Of a DNA stretch of 64,000 bases, positions 49,894 to 57,852 are shown piece after piece. A program made the translations under genes and the position numbers. The stretch spans positions 1-64,000 of the forward strand of contig CAZBLU010000006.1 of assembly GCA_964493015.1 (NCBI GenBank), written 5' to 3'. Numbering within the stretch: position 1 is the first letter of the stretch; the number at the start of each line of letters is the position of its first letter. This DNA comes from Caldimicrobium sp964493015 (GTDB lineage Bacteria; Desulfobacterota; Thermodesulfobacteria; Thermodesulfobacteriales; Thermodesulfobacteriaceae). The notes under the pieces were generated by a model, which worked only from the letters and a program-made list of their open reading frames with translations, did not search any database and was not told the origin of the DNA.

Positions 49894-50740
49894 ATTTATT
49901 TTGGAGCGTATTTTTAATAAGGTAGATACTATCCCCACCTTTCCTAAGACAGCGCAAAGGGCCCTTGAAATCTTACGCAAAGAAGAGGTAGATTTTAGAG
50001 AATTAGAAGAGGTAATAAAGAGCGATCCAGGTATAGCTGTAAATTTTCTTAAACTGGTGAATTCAGCTGCCTTTTCCCTTCCGCAAAAGGTGGATTCTCT
50101 ACTAAAGGCCTTTATGTTTTTGGGCACTGATCAGATTAGACTAATACTATTGGCCTCCGTTGCGGGCAAATACTTTTCACAGAATTTAACTGGTTATGGA
50201 GTGAGTAGTAAGGATATTTGGCTCCATTCTATAGCCTGCGGTTTGACCTCCGAAGAGATTGCTATTAGACTCAATTTATCTCCAGAAAAAAGGGAAAGTC
50301 TTTATATAGCCTCCCTTCTTCACGATCTTGGCAAAATTGTCTTAGATCTTTATGCCAACTTAGAAGAGAGTAAATTTCATGAAATAGCTCAAGAGAATCC
50401 TGAGCGGGATTTTTTACAAGTTGAGTGGCTGGTTTTGGGAGTTGATCATGGGTTGGTTGGTGGTTATCTTCTTAAGAAGTGGGATTTTCCTGAGGAGATT
50501 AGTTTTGCCGTTAGAGCCCATCATGATCCTGATCTCATGCTACAAAGAAAGCTTGCAGCCATTGTGGCCTTATCTAATATACTGGTTACCCTTTTAGGTA
50601 TAGGTGGGGGTGTAGATGCCTTTAACTACTATGTGCCTTTCCAACTTTTAGAAGTTATAGGGCTTTCCCCAAAGGACTTAGATCACATCATGCCCAAGAT
50701 ATTGAGGAAAATAATTCAGATAGAAGCTTTATTGCTATAA
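49886..50740 (+). CDS. HDOD domain protein
   Basis: A signalling-type protein of 284 residues with a single HDOD domain (about 15-210). Landmarks: LPTFPKTAQRALEILR-like start, IKSDPGIAVNFLKLVNSAAF, LKAFMFLGTDQIRLILL and a surviving HDLGK (about 145-149). HDOD proteins bind partners rather than hydrolyse substrates in most cases. ATG 49886 is used; an in-frame TTG at 49877 is possible. It overlaps the CheD-like gene by 8 bp. Confidence 0.88.
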   Translation: MSEFILERIFNKVDTIPTFPKTAQRALEILRKEEVDFRELEEVIKSDPGIAVNFLKLVNSAAFSLPQKVDSLLKAFMFLGTDQIRLILLASVAGKYFSQNLTGYGVSSKDIWLHSIACGLTSEEIAIRLNLSPEKRESLYIASLLHDLGKIVLDLYANLEESKFHEIAQENPERDFLQVEWLVLGVDHGLVGGYLLKKWDFPEEISFAVRAHHDPDLMLQRKLAAIVALSNILVTLLGIGGGVDAFNYYVPFQLLEVIGLSPKDLDHIMPKILRKIIQIEALLL

Positions 50741-50758
50741 TTTTTCTACTATGGCCCC

Positions 50759-50786
50759 TTGACAAATGATAGAGTAGGGAGATAAT
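50759..50786 (+). promoter_or_regulatory. Promoter of the small lipoprotein gene
   Basis: TTGACA (50759-50764), 16 bp, GATAAT (50781-50786). The leader contains GGAGGAGGGAG before ATG 50824. Together with the downstream terminator it makes a strong single-gene unit. Confidence 0.75.
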
Positions 50787-50823
50787 AAGGCAAAATAAAA
50801 AAACAAAGGAGGAGGGAGTAGCT

Positions 50824-51039
50824 ATGAAAAAGCTTATGTCTCTTGTGCTTGCTCTTGCTGTAGCTGGAGTAATTGGGGTAACCGCTGGTTGCAAGAAAAA
50901 AGAAGAAGCTCCCGCACCTGTAACACCAAAGACAGAACAACCTGTTCAGCCTGCAGCTCCAGCAGAGAACCAGACCGCTAATCAGACCGATAATCAGACT
51001 GCTGCAGCTCCTGCAGAAAAGCCAGCTGAAAAGAAGTAA
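50824..51039 (+). CDS. Small Ala/Pro-rich lipoprotein
   Basis: A 71-residue protein with a signal peptide and lipobox VTAGC (modified Cys at 23). The mature part is a low-complexity chain: KKKEEAPAPV, then Gln/Pro/Ala stretches and a short repeated N-Q-T-x-N-Q-T motif, ending PAEKPAEKK. Such tails act as envelope spacers; the function is unknown. It has its own strong promoter, a strong ribosome binding site and a perfect terminator, which suggest an abundant product. Confidence 0.85.
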   Translation: MKKLMSLVLALAVAGVIGVTAGCKKKEEAPAPVTPKTEQPVQPAAPAENQTANQTDNQTAAAPAEKPAEKK

Positions 51040-51043
51040 GATT

Positions 51044-51070
51044 AAAACAGGGGGCTTAGCCCCCTGTTTT
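51044..51070. terminator. Bidirectional rho-independent terminator
   Basis: AAAACAGGGGGC-TTA-GCCCCCTGTTTT: a perfect 12-bp stem with a 3-base loop, T-rich on either strand. It sits between the lipoprotein gene and the convergent secreted-protein gene and serves both. Confidence 0.92.
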
Positions 51071-51084
51071 AATCAAGGTCCTAC

Positions 51085-51825
51085 TTATTCAAATCTCTTC
51101 CCTTTACCTGGATGTTCCTTCCACTCTCCAAGCCCAGGATAGTCTCTATCTCTACCCTTGTCTTTATCTTTGTCTTTTTCCTTTTTCTTATCTTTTATGT
51201 CAGCTTTATCTCTAGATTCTGACGGCTTGTGCCCATCTCTTCCTCTATCATTTCTGTCAAAATCCCTATCTTTTAATTTTTTCTCCTTCTTTATTTCATA
51301 AATCTCTCGATGAACATCTACAAACCTTGGATATTTCTCTTTATATTTAAGAATAATTTGGGGATCTTCATGATAGTATTCTGAGAGGAATTTAAGATTG
51401 GAGAAAATTATTATGTCCCTATCATCGTAAATTATTTTTTTCTTATGATGGCCCCAGGCCTTTCCATAGGGTGGTCCATAAATTATATAACGTTTAAAGA
51501 CTACTTCAGGATAGATTTTGAAACGGATCATGATATCATACCAAGAATAACCCTTCTCTCTCAATTGGATAATAATATCAGGTTCCACACGAGCCTCTCT
51601 AACGATTAGTAAAAGAATAGGTAGTTCATCTTCAATTATGACTGGATATCTCTTTTTAATGATGATTATTTTTTCCTCAGGCACTCTGTAATAGTCACTA
51701 AGAGAAAAATAGAAGCTTCTTAGTTCTCCATTAGTTATGGAAACCCCGATGTCTATATCTTTACTATAGGATATAAAAGGTATGCTTAAAGCAAAAAAGA
51801 GAAGTAAAGGTAAAATCTTTTTCAT
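51085..51825 (-). CDS. Secreted protein with highly charged Lys/Asp repeat tail
   Basis: A 246-residue protein. Signal peptide 1-21 (MKKILPLLLFFALSIPFIS). The middle part (about 25-160) is Ile/Tyr-rich with recurring 'YY-x-P-E-x-I-I-x-K-K-Y' phrases, at least three versions (RVPEEKIIIIKKRYP, HEDPQIILKYKEKYP and a related IYPEVVFKRYIIYGP), suggesting internal repeats. The last 80 residues are almost only Lys, Asp, Arg and Glu (for example KKKEKDKDKDKGRDRD). ATG 51825 follows GGAGGAGG. Not recognised as a named family. Confidence 0.75.
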   Translation of the reverse strand: MKKILPLLLFFALSIPFISYSKDIDIGVSITNGELRSFYFSLSDYYRVPEEKIIIIKKRYPVIIEDELPILLLIVREARVEPDIIIQLREKGYSWYDIMIRFKIYPEVVFKRYIIYGPPYGKAWGHHKKKIIYDDRDIIIFSNLKFLSEYYHEDPQIILKYKEKYPRFVDVHREIYEIKKEKKLKDRDFDRNDRGRDGHKPSESRDKADIKDKKKEKDKDKDKGRDRDYPGLGEWKEHPGKGKRFE

Positions 51826-52024
51826 CTCCACACCTCCTCCTTTATTTAGTTTTCTATAAATTAAATTAACAAAAGACATGCCAAAAGTAAGATTAAGAAA
51901 GGTCAAGAGGTTTTCTTCTTAAGCATAGAGTCCATAAAAAGCAAAGCAAATAAGCCTTTGATGCTCCTAAATTACTTGATGTGGCATAAAAGGAGGGGAA
52001 GTAAAAAGACATTTTTGTCGAAAG

Positions 52025-53323
52025 TTAAAGGGAAAAGATACTTTTTTGTTTGAGAAAGGTATTTTCTTCTTGAAGGTGATCTCCAAAGATCTTTACCACT
52101 CCATATACTCCATCGTATCCACCTTGCAAAAAAATATCCCCTTTACGGACCTTTTCTATGGCAAGAACCAATTTTTCTGGTAATTTTCTGGAAAGCTCTT
52201 CAAGATCTTTTTTTAATAGAATATCAAATTCAGTACTTATTTGATTTACATACTGTAAATACAATTTTTCCACTGTTTTACTTTGAGAATTAAGGGCAAA
52301 GACTTCTGCAAGTATTTCTATAAGGGGAACCAAATGGACAGAATAGGGTTTATTAGGCGGAAGGAAATCTTCGGCTCTATCTGCTAAAGTTTCAATGCGA
52401 TGGAGGACTCCAATAGTAAGGGGTTGGCCACATTTAGGACACCTATTACCTAAACTCATAGCCTCTTTGGGATAGAGAGCCACTTTACAGGTCCTATGAC
52501 CATCTAAATGATATTTTCCTTCTTCTGGATAGAATTCTATAGTGTAGGCTACTTTGTTTTCCTTAATGGATTGGTAAAAGTTTTCATAGGTTAGGGGTTT
52601 GAAAAAGGCTGTGGCCTCTCTTCCTATTTTCCATGGAGAGTGCGCATCGGAATTGGAAACAAGGGTTATATGGTCTAAGGCAGAGATTCTCCAGTTCATT
52701 TCAGGATCAGAGGAAAGACCAGTTTCAATGGCGTAGATAAAGGGTGTGGCCTCACCAAAGGCCTCTTCAATACTATCAAAGCCTGAAAAGGCACCAAAGA
52801 GGGAATACCAAGGGGTCCAGGCATGGGCAGGAATGATAAGAATATCGGGAGAAATTTTTAAAAGATCTAAGGTTAATCTTTCTGCCGTGATACCAAAGGT
52901 GGGTCTACCATCCGCTGAGAGGTTTCCTAATTTTGATAGATAAATATTGATTTCTTCGACTACAGAAAAGTTTGGAGCTATAAGAATAAGATGCATACGC
53001 CTGTTCGTGTGGTTTCTGTAACTAAAAATAAGTGAAATCTCGGCAGTTAAAACAAATCTTGGCCCCTTTTCATCCCCTTCTTTAACTATATAAAAGCCTG
53101 TTTCTGGATCAAATTCCAAAAAATCCTTTAATTCCCTGAAGTAAAGGGGGTGAGTGAAATCTCCAGTGCCAATGAGATCAAGGCCTTTTAGACTGCCCAT
53201 GCGAAAGAGGGTCTTAGGTTCCATATTTTTAGAGCTTGCACGGCTGTATTTGGAATGGAGATGAAAATCTGCTATGAAACTATTTTCTAAGACTTCCCTG
53301 GGAGGTAGACGATTATTTTTCAT
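52025..53323 (-). CDS. Endonuclease Q (EndoQ) homologue, PHP domain
   Basis: A 432-residue protein. The PHP domain begins DFHLHSKYSRAS (19-30) with H21 and H23; further likely metal ligands are in GTGDFTHP (52-59), TAEIS (93-97), PAHAW (165-169) and NSDAHSP (224-230). A zinc-type site follows (HLDGHRTC with C279, then C295-P-K-C298-G) and the typical RIETLADRAED segment (309-319). This order matches archaeal EndoQ, which nicks DNA 5' of deaminated bases such as hypoxanthine and uracil. It is often mislabelled as a UvrD helicase. It starts 10 bp after tRNA-Leu on the same strand with no ribosome binding site. Confidence 0.85.
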   Translation of the reverse strand: MKNNRLPPREVLENSFIADFHLHSKYSRASSKNMEPKTLFRMGSLKGLDLIGTGDFTHPLYFRELKDFLEFDPETGFYIVKEGDEKGPRFVLTAEISLIFSYRNHTNRRMHLILIAPNFSVVEEINIYLSKLGNLSADGRPTFGITAERLTLDLLKISPDILIIPAHAWTPWYSLFGAFSGFDSIEEAFGEATPFIYAIETGLSSDPEMNWRISALDHITLVSNSDAHSPWKIGREATAFFKPLTYENFYQSIKENKVAYTIEFYPEEGKYHLDGHRTCKVALYPKEAMSLGNRCPKCGQPLTIGVLHRIETLADRAEDFLPPNKPYSVHLVPLIEILAEVFALNSQSKTVEKLYLQYVNQISTEFDILLKKDLEELSRKLPEKLVLAIEKVRKGDIFLQGGYDGVYGVVKIFGDHLQEENTFLKQKSIFSL

Positions 53324-53332
53324 GGGATAGAA

Positions 53333-53416
53333 TGCCGAGGGCGGGAGTTGAACCCGCACGGGGTTTACCCCACTGGATCCTGAATCCAGCGCGTCTGCCT
53401 ATTCCGCCACCTCGGC
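53333..53416 (-). tRNA. tRNA-Leu (anticodon CAG)
   Basis: A class II tRNA of 84 nt. The reverse complement shows acceptor GCCGAGG/CCTCGGC, D-arm with GGCGGAATAGGC, anticodon stem CTGGA/TCCAG around TTCAGGA (anticodon CAG), a long variable arm TGGGGTAAACCCCG, and T-arm GCGGGTTCAACTCCCGC. CCA is not encoded. Confidence 0.95.
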
Positions 53417-53957
53417 ATATTATCGTAGTTTTTAGATTAAATTTATTCCCTTTTTTTAAAACTGACAAGCCCCTAAACAAGGATATTCCACAATTAATTT
53501 CAGCCCCCAAGTATCAGTTAAAGGTTTGGATGAAGAAGATGAATATGCCCCTGCCTGGTGCCTATACTAAGAGTATCCTCTTTTTCTCCTTAAAAACTCC
53601 TTTACCGCTATAAACCTAATACGAGATTTATTACCTCTTATTTCTTTTCCTCAGTAAAATTTCAATGGATACATCTCGATGAGACTAACCCCATTTGCAT
53701 CAAATATGAATTTAATCTCTCCTCCACCCCTGGTAAATTCCTTTGGTAATCTCTTTTGCAAGTTTCGAAATAAAGTAGAATCAGTTCTTTAAACGGTAAT
53801 GTTAATCAGTATTAAGCACTAAAGTAGTTTACCTTATCTCCCTTGGCCTTTTTTAATTGATTTTTGCGGAGGGATAATTGATCTTTGTCGTGTAAAGAGA
53901 TAAAACCTGGCTACAACTTTTTTGGCAAGGTTAGCTTATCCAGTAAAAGATTTTTTC
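53417..53957. other. Intergenic region of about 540 bp without an intact gene
   Basis: A/T-rich stretch between tRNA-Leu and the DUF2905 gene. It must contain the tRNA-Leu promoter on the minus strand. Apart from the minus-strand fragment at 53651-53788 I see nothing that codes. Confidence 0.55.
53651..53788 (-). pseudogene. C-terminal gene fragment, unrecognised
   Basis: A 45-codon minus-strand frame between two stops, with the phrase RLPKEFTRGGGEIKFIFD and the end LIEMYPLKFY. The composition and mixed hydrophobic/charged pattern look coding, but no start codon with a ribosome binding site precedes it. Probably the tail of a lost gene. Confidence 0.4.
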
Positions 53958-53985
53958 TTGATAAAAGAGGAGTATAGATTATAAT
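53958..53985 (+). promoter_or_regulatory. Promoter giving a near-leaderless DUF2905 message
   Basis: TTGATA (53958-53963), 16 bp, TATAAT (53980-53985). The start near 53992 leaves only about 9 nt before ATG 54001, and no ribosome binding site fits in it. Confidence 0.65.
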
Positions 53986-54000
53986 TCTTAAGATCGAGTT

Positions 54001-54225
54001 ATGAGTGATCTGTCAGGCCTTGGAAAATTTTTTATCCTCTTTGGTCTTCTCTTAGTTTTATTAGGCCTTATCATAACCTTTCTTCCCAAAGTGCCCTTTT
54101 TAGGGAAATTACCTGGGGATATAGTAGTTAATAGAGAAAATTTTACCCTTTACTTACCCCTGGGAACTTCTATTCTGTTAAGTATTCTTCTAACCCTTAT
54201 ATTGAATCTACTTTTACGAAGATAA
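54001..54225 (+). CDS. DUF2905 family small membrane protein
   Basis: A 74-residue protein with two membrane helices (about 9-28 and 51-71) joined by a loop GKLPGDIVVNRENFTLYLPL, the DUF2905 signature. Widespread in bacteria, function unknown. It has its own promoter with an almost leaderless transcript. Confidence 0.9.
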   Translation: MSDLSGLGKFFILFGLLLVLLGLIITFLPKVPFLGKLPGDIVVNRENFTLYLPLGTSILLSILLTLILNLLLRR

Positions 54226-54272
54226 TTTAGGTGTCAGAATGTATTGGAAAGCACAATAAAGGTTTAAATCAT

Positions 54273-55601
54273 TCAATAAAGAAATAAGTATCTTCCCTTT
54301 TTATAGGGATCAGGAAGGATTTTTTTAGGAGTTAGCTGAGAAAACTCTCTTGGTGATATCACTGAAATACCCTCTTTAAGGGCTAAATAAACCTCCCTTT
54401 CCTCTTTAAGAACAGGTATGGGCCTCTTCAGTAGAAAAAGAAGGAAGGGATGGCTCTCTAAATAAAAGGCATATTTCTCCTTGGGGTTAATACTATTAGC
54501 CACTGCTTGACTTTTAAACTTAAGATCTTCTAATTGAATCAGCTGAAGCCCCGTAACTAATCCAAAGTTTATGAAGACTAAGACAAGTCCAAGGCGTAAA
54601 AGCCATCTATAATTATAAAGAGTCATAAGGGTCTGGGAGATAAATACGGAGAAGACTGGGTAGAGAAAGAGAAGGTATTTGTCAAATTTTTCTCCTGTAA
54701 AACTCAGCATAACCAAAGGGATCAAAAAGAAGGATAAATAAAAACCCTGCGGAAACTGAAGATAAGCTTTAAGTCTTGTCATGAGTTCTTTTGATTTTAA
54801 TAAAAGAAGTAACACATAGGGGAAAAAATTTAGTAAAAGGGCTCTAAAGTAGTAGTAAAAGGGATCCTTTCTTGCAGTAAGTCTCTCTCCTATGTCGGTG
54901 GAAAAAAAGGTAGAAAAGACCTCCTTTCCAAAGGAGATTACTCCCCATAGAAACCAGCTGAGTATAAGACCTGAGAAAAGCAGCCAACCTGGGACGAAGA
55001 ATAATAGCCTCCAAGTTAGAGGATTTTTGCTCAATAGGCCATATATAAAAAGTGCAGGAAACCAGAAAAAGTTAAGGGGCCCTCTAACCAAGAAAGATAG
55101 GGCCATAAAGAGATAAAAGAGTAAGGCCTTGGAAAAGGAGGGTAGCCTGTGAAAGGATAACAAAAAATAGAAAGCCCCTGTGCTAAAGAGGATAAATAGA
55201 GGTTCAAGATCAAGGCGATAGATAAAAGAAAGAAAACGAAAGGAACTAAAAAGAATAAGGAGACTCAAAAGAGTTTTTCGGGGATCTCGTTCACAAATGA
55301 GATAGAGAAAATAGAGCGCTACGACATAGCTCAAAAAGGAGAGAAGACGAAGAAAAGATATTTCTAAGCCAAGAGGATACCCCATAGCAAAAAAGGGAAG
55401 CGAGAGCCAGATATGCAGAGGAGGCTTGGTAAAGTAGGGCTCTCCATTATAAGTAGGCACAAGAGAATGATTAAGAAAACACTCTTGAATAAGAACAGCC
55501 CTCCTTGCTTCTTGAAAGGAAAGGAGAGGAAAGGTAAGACTAAGCAGGCAGAGGATAAGAAAGATTAGGCCAAGGATTAAATAGTATCTCTTAGTCTCCA
55601 T
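54273..55601 (-). CDS. ArnT-like glycosyltransferase (GT39/PMT_2), copy 1
   Basis: A 442-residue polytopic protein with about 10-11 membrane helices, of the group that transfers sugars from polyprenyl phosphate to lipid A or other periplasmic acceptors. Features: acidic pair after TM1 (FQEARRA, near 30-36), the YNGEPYFTKPPLHIWL loop (about 51-66) and RLLSFLSYV. The C-terminal soluble part is short compared with ArnT. First member of three related genes in the sugar locus. Confidence 0.85.
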   Translation of the reverse strand: METKRYYLILGLIFLILCLLSLTFPLLSFQEARRAVLIQECFLNHSLVPTYNGEPYFTKPPLHIWLSLPFFAMGYPLGLEISFLRLLSFLSYVVALYFLYLICERDPRKTLLSLLILFSSFRFLSFIYRLDLEPLFILFSTGAFYFLLSFHRLPSFSKALLFYLFMALSFLVRGPLNFFWFPALFIYGLLSKNPLTWRLLFFVPGWLLFSGLILSWFLWGVISFGKEVFSTFFSTDIGERLTARKDPFYYYFRALLLNFFPYVLLLLLKSKELMTRLKAYLQFPQGFYLSFFLIPLVMLSFTGEKFDKYLLFLYPVFSVFISQTLMTLYNYRWLLRLGLVLVFINFGLVTGLQLIQLEDLKFKSQAVANSINPKEKYAFYLESHPFLLFLLKRPIPVLKEEREVYLALKEGISVISPREFSQLTPKKILPDPYKKGRYLFLY

Positions 55602-55668
55602 GGTGACCTAATTTTATATGGCTTTGGGGACTTTACAATGGGAAAAATAGGGCTATCTTTAGAGGATT

Positions 55669-56742
55669 ATGAAATTGAGAGTGGCTATTATTGGTTGTGG
55701 GAAGGCAGCAGAAAGGCATCTTAAGATCTATCAGGCCTTGAAGGACAAGGTCCAAGTTGTAGCTGTTTCTGATGTTAATCTTGAGAGGGCTAAACTCTTT
55801 GCTGAAGCGCTTTCGGCAAAGCCTTATAGTGATTTTCAGGAAATGCTTAAAAAGGAACCTCTTGATGTAGTAGATCTTGCCCTCCCTTCAGGGCTCCATG
55901 GGAGCGTGGGTAAAATAATTTTAAAGAAATTTAAAAAATCCCTCTTGGTAGAAAAGCCCCTTGCCTTAACTCTCAGGGAGGCAAGGGAGTTGGTAGAGCT
56001 TGCAGAGCGCTATAATCTCAAATTAGTAACCATTTTTCAGAATAGGGCAAATCTTCCTGTAATTAAACTTAAAGAACTTATAGATGGAGGTTATTTGGGG
56101 AGATTGGTCCTCCTTTCTGCCAAGTTTTACTGGAGTAGAAAGCAAAAATATTATGATAGTGCTTCTTGGAGAGGCACTTGGGCCCAAGATGGAGGGGCCC
56201 TTGCCCAACAGGGATGCCATTTTGCCGATATGCTCACCTATTTGGGAGGGGAAGTTGCTGAGGTCTCTGCTATGATGGGAACCTTCTTGGTGAATATTGA
56301 GGCAGAGGACCTCTTAGTTGGCCTCTTAAAATTTAAAAATGGTGCCCTTGGAACCATTGAAGCTACAACCTGTGCCAGACCAAAGGACATAAAGGCCGAA
56401 GTAACAGTCCTTGGAGAGAGGGGATCAGCAATCCTTGGGGGCTTTGCGATGAATAGGCTTGATTATCTTGCCCTTGAGGGGGTTGAGGATCCAGAGGGCC
56501 TGATTGAAGGTTATAAGGCCAATCCTGAACATCCCTTAGGCTATGCACACTATGCCTATTTCGAGGCTGCTATCGACTTTCTCAGGGGTGGCCCAAAGGT
56601 TCCCTTTTTGGCTGTTGGAGAAGAGGCTCTCCCCTCTTTAGAGCTCATTGTTGGGCTTTATGAGGCAGCTGAAAGTAAAAAGATTATAAAATTTCCTTTT
56701 AGGCCAAGATTTTGTAAACTTGGAAAAGGAGTTTTGGTATGA
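55669..56742 (+). CDS. Gfo/Idh/MocA family sugar-nucleotide dehydrogenase
   Basis: A 357-residue NAD(P)-dependent oxidoreductase. Rossmann motif IIGCGKAAERHL (7-18), EKPLALT (about 96-102), and the substrate-side RGTWAQDGGALAQQGCHFAD with the catalytic His near 185. The middle resembles WlbA/WbpB and GnnA, which oxidise C3 of UDP-GlcNAc derivatives. Its stop overlaps the DegT gene by 4 bp, the standard pairing for making a 3-amino sugar. Which sugar is inference. Confidence 0.88.
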   Translation: MKLRVAIIGCGKAAERHLKIYQALKDKVQVVAVSDVNLERAKLFAEALSAKPYSDFQEMLKKEPLDVVDLALPSGLHGSVGKIILKKFKKSLLVEKPLALTLREARELVELAERYNLKLVTIFQNRANLPVIKLKELIDGGYLGRLVLLSAKFYWSRKQKYYDSASWRGTWAQDGGALAQQGCHFADMLTYLGGEVAEVSAMMGTFLVNIEAEDLLVGLLKFKNGALGTIEATTCARPKDIKAEVTVLGERGSAILGGFAMNRLDYLALEGVEDPEGLIEGYKANPEHPLGYAHYAYFEAAIDFLRGGPKVPFLAVGEEALPSLELIVGLYEAAESKKIIKFPFRPRFCKLGKGVLV

Positions 56743-57851
56743 AGATTCCTTTGCTTGACTTGAGGAGAGGTTTTGAGGAGATTGAAGAGGAGGTTTTGGG
56801 AGGCTTTAAAGAGGTTTTTAGCTCTATGAAGATATTAAATGGCCCCAATTTGATGGCCTTTGAAAAGGAGTGGGCTGAATATTTGGGCGTTAAGTATGCT
56901 TTTGGGTGTAGCTGCGGAACCTCAGCTTTGCTTATGGCCCTTCTTGCCCTTGGCGTAGGCAAAGGGGATGAGGTTTTAGTTCAAGCAAATGGCTTTATCG
57001 CAGACTTTGAGGCTATTTACTATGCTGGCGCAGAGCCAATCTTCTTAGAAGTAGACCCAACTACCTTTGGTCCTGATCTCACCGATTTAAAGAAAAAGAT
57101 TACGCCCCGCACAAAGGCCCTTATACTTATTCACATGTATGGTCATCCCTGCGAAATGGATGAGATACTTGAAATCTGCAAAGAGCATGGGCTTTATCTT
57201 GTTGAGGATGCCTCACATGCCCATGGGGCCGAATATAAGGGTAAAAAAGTGGGAACCTTTGGTCAAATTGGATGTTTTAGCTGTGGTCCTGTGAAAAACC
57301 TCAATGCCGTTGGTGATGCTGGAGTTGTAGTGACTAATGATGATAATCTTGCCTTTAAGCTTAAGTATTTTCGTGTCCACGGTCAGGTAGAAAAAAATCA
57401 TTCTTTTTTCCCTGGCTTTAATTCTCGTCTGGATGAATTGCAAGCAGTTATATTAAGGGCTAAATTAAAAAGCCTTGACCGTAAAAATGAAGAAAGAAGA
57501 AAAATAGCAAGCTTTTATTGGGAAAATCTTTCTGACATTCCAGGCCTACTTTTGCCACCTATAGATCCACCATACAAGAAAAGTGTTTATCATAGATATG
57601 TCATAGGCACACCCAAGCGGGAAGAACTGGTGAATTTTCTCAAGGAGAGAGGCATTGGCACAGGCTATTATTATCCCATTCCTTTGCACAAACAAAGGGC
57701 TTATCTTGAGACCTTTGGGAAAAAGTGGGATCTGCCTGTTGCCGAAAGGCTTGCTCAAGAACTGCTTGCAATCCCCATCTATCCCGAACTTACTGAAGAG
57801 GAACTTAATTACATAGTTACCTCCATAAGGGCCTTTTTTGGAATGAATTAG
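56739..57851 (+). CDS. DegT/DnrJ/EryC1 aminotransferase, partner of the Gfo/Idh/MocA enzyme
   Basis: A 370-residue PLP enzyme. Features: IPLLDLRRGFEE at the N-terminus, CSCGTSALLMAL (phosphate loop), EDASHAHGAEYKG with Asp for PLP, and Schiff-base Lys in CGPVKNLNAVGDAG. It should aminate the 3-keto sugar made by the upstream dehydrogenase, as GnnB or WbpE do. It differs clearly from the other DegT protein at 29764. Confidence 0.9.
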   Translation: MKIPLLDLRRGFEEIEEEVLGGFKEVFSSMKILNGPNLMAFEKEWAEYLGVKYAFGCSCGTSALLMALLALGVGKGDEVLVQANGFIADFEAIYYAGAEPIFLEVDPTTFGPDLTDLKKKITPRTKALILIHMYGHPCEMDEILEICKEHGLYLVEDASHAHGAEYKGKKVGTFGQIGCFSCGPVKNLNAVGDAGVVVTNDDNLAFKLKYFRVHGQVEKNHSFFPGFNSRLDELQAVILRAKLKSLDRKNEERRKIASFYWENLSDIPGLLLPPIDPPYKKSVYHRYVIGTPKREELVNFLKERGIGTGYYYPIPLHKQRAYLETFGKKWDLPVAERLAQELLAIPIYPELTEEELNYIVTSIRAFFGMN

Positions 57852-57852
57852 T

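Noticed and set aside
53332..53613. Plus-strand 93-codon open frame starting MPRAGVEPARGLP
   Set aside because: It is the antisense of tRNA-Leu; such frames are a known artefact of tRNA genes.
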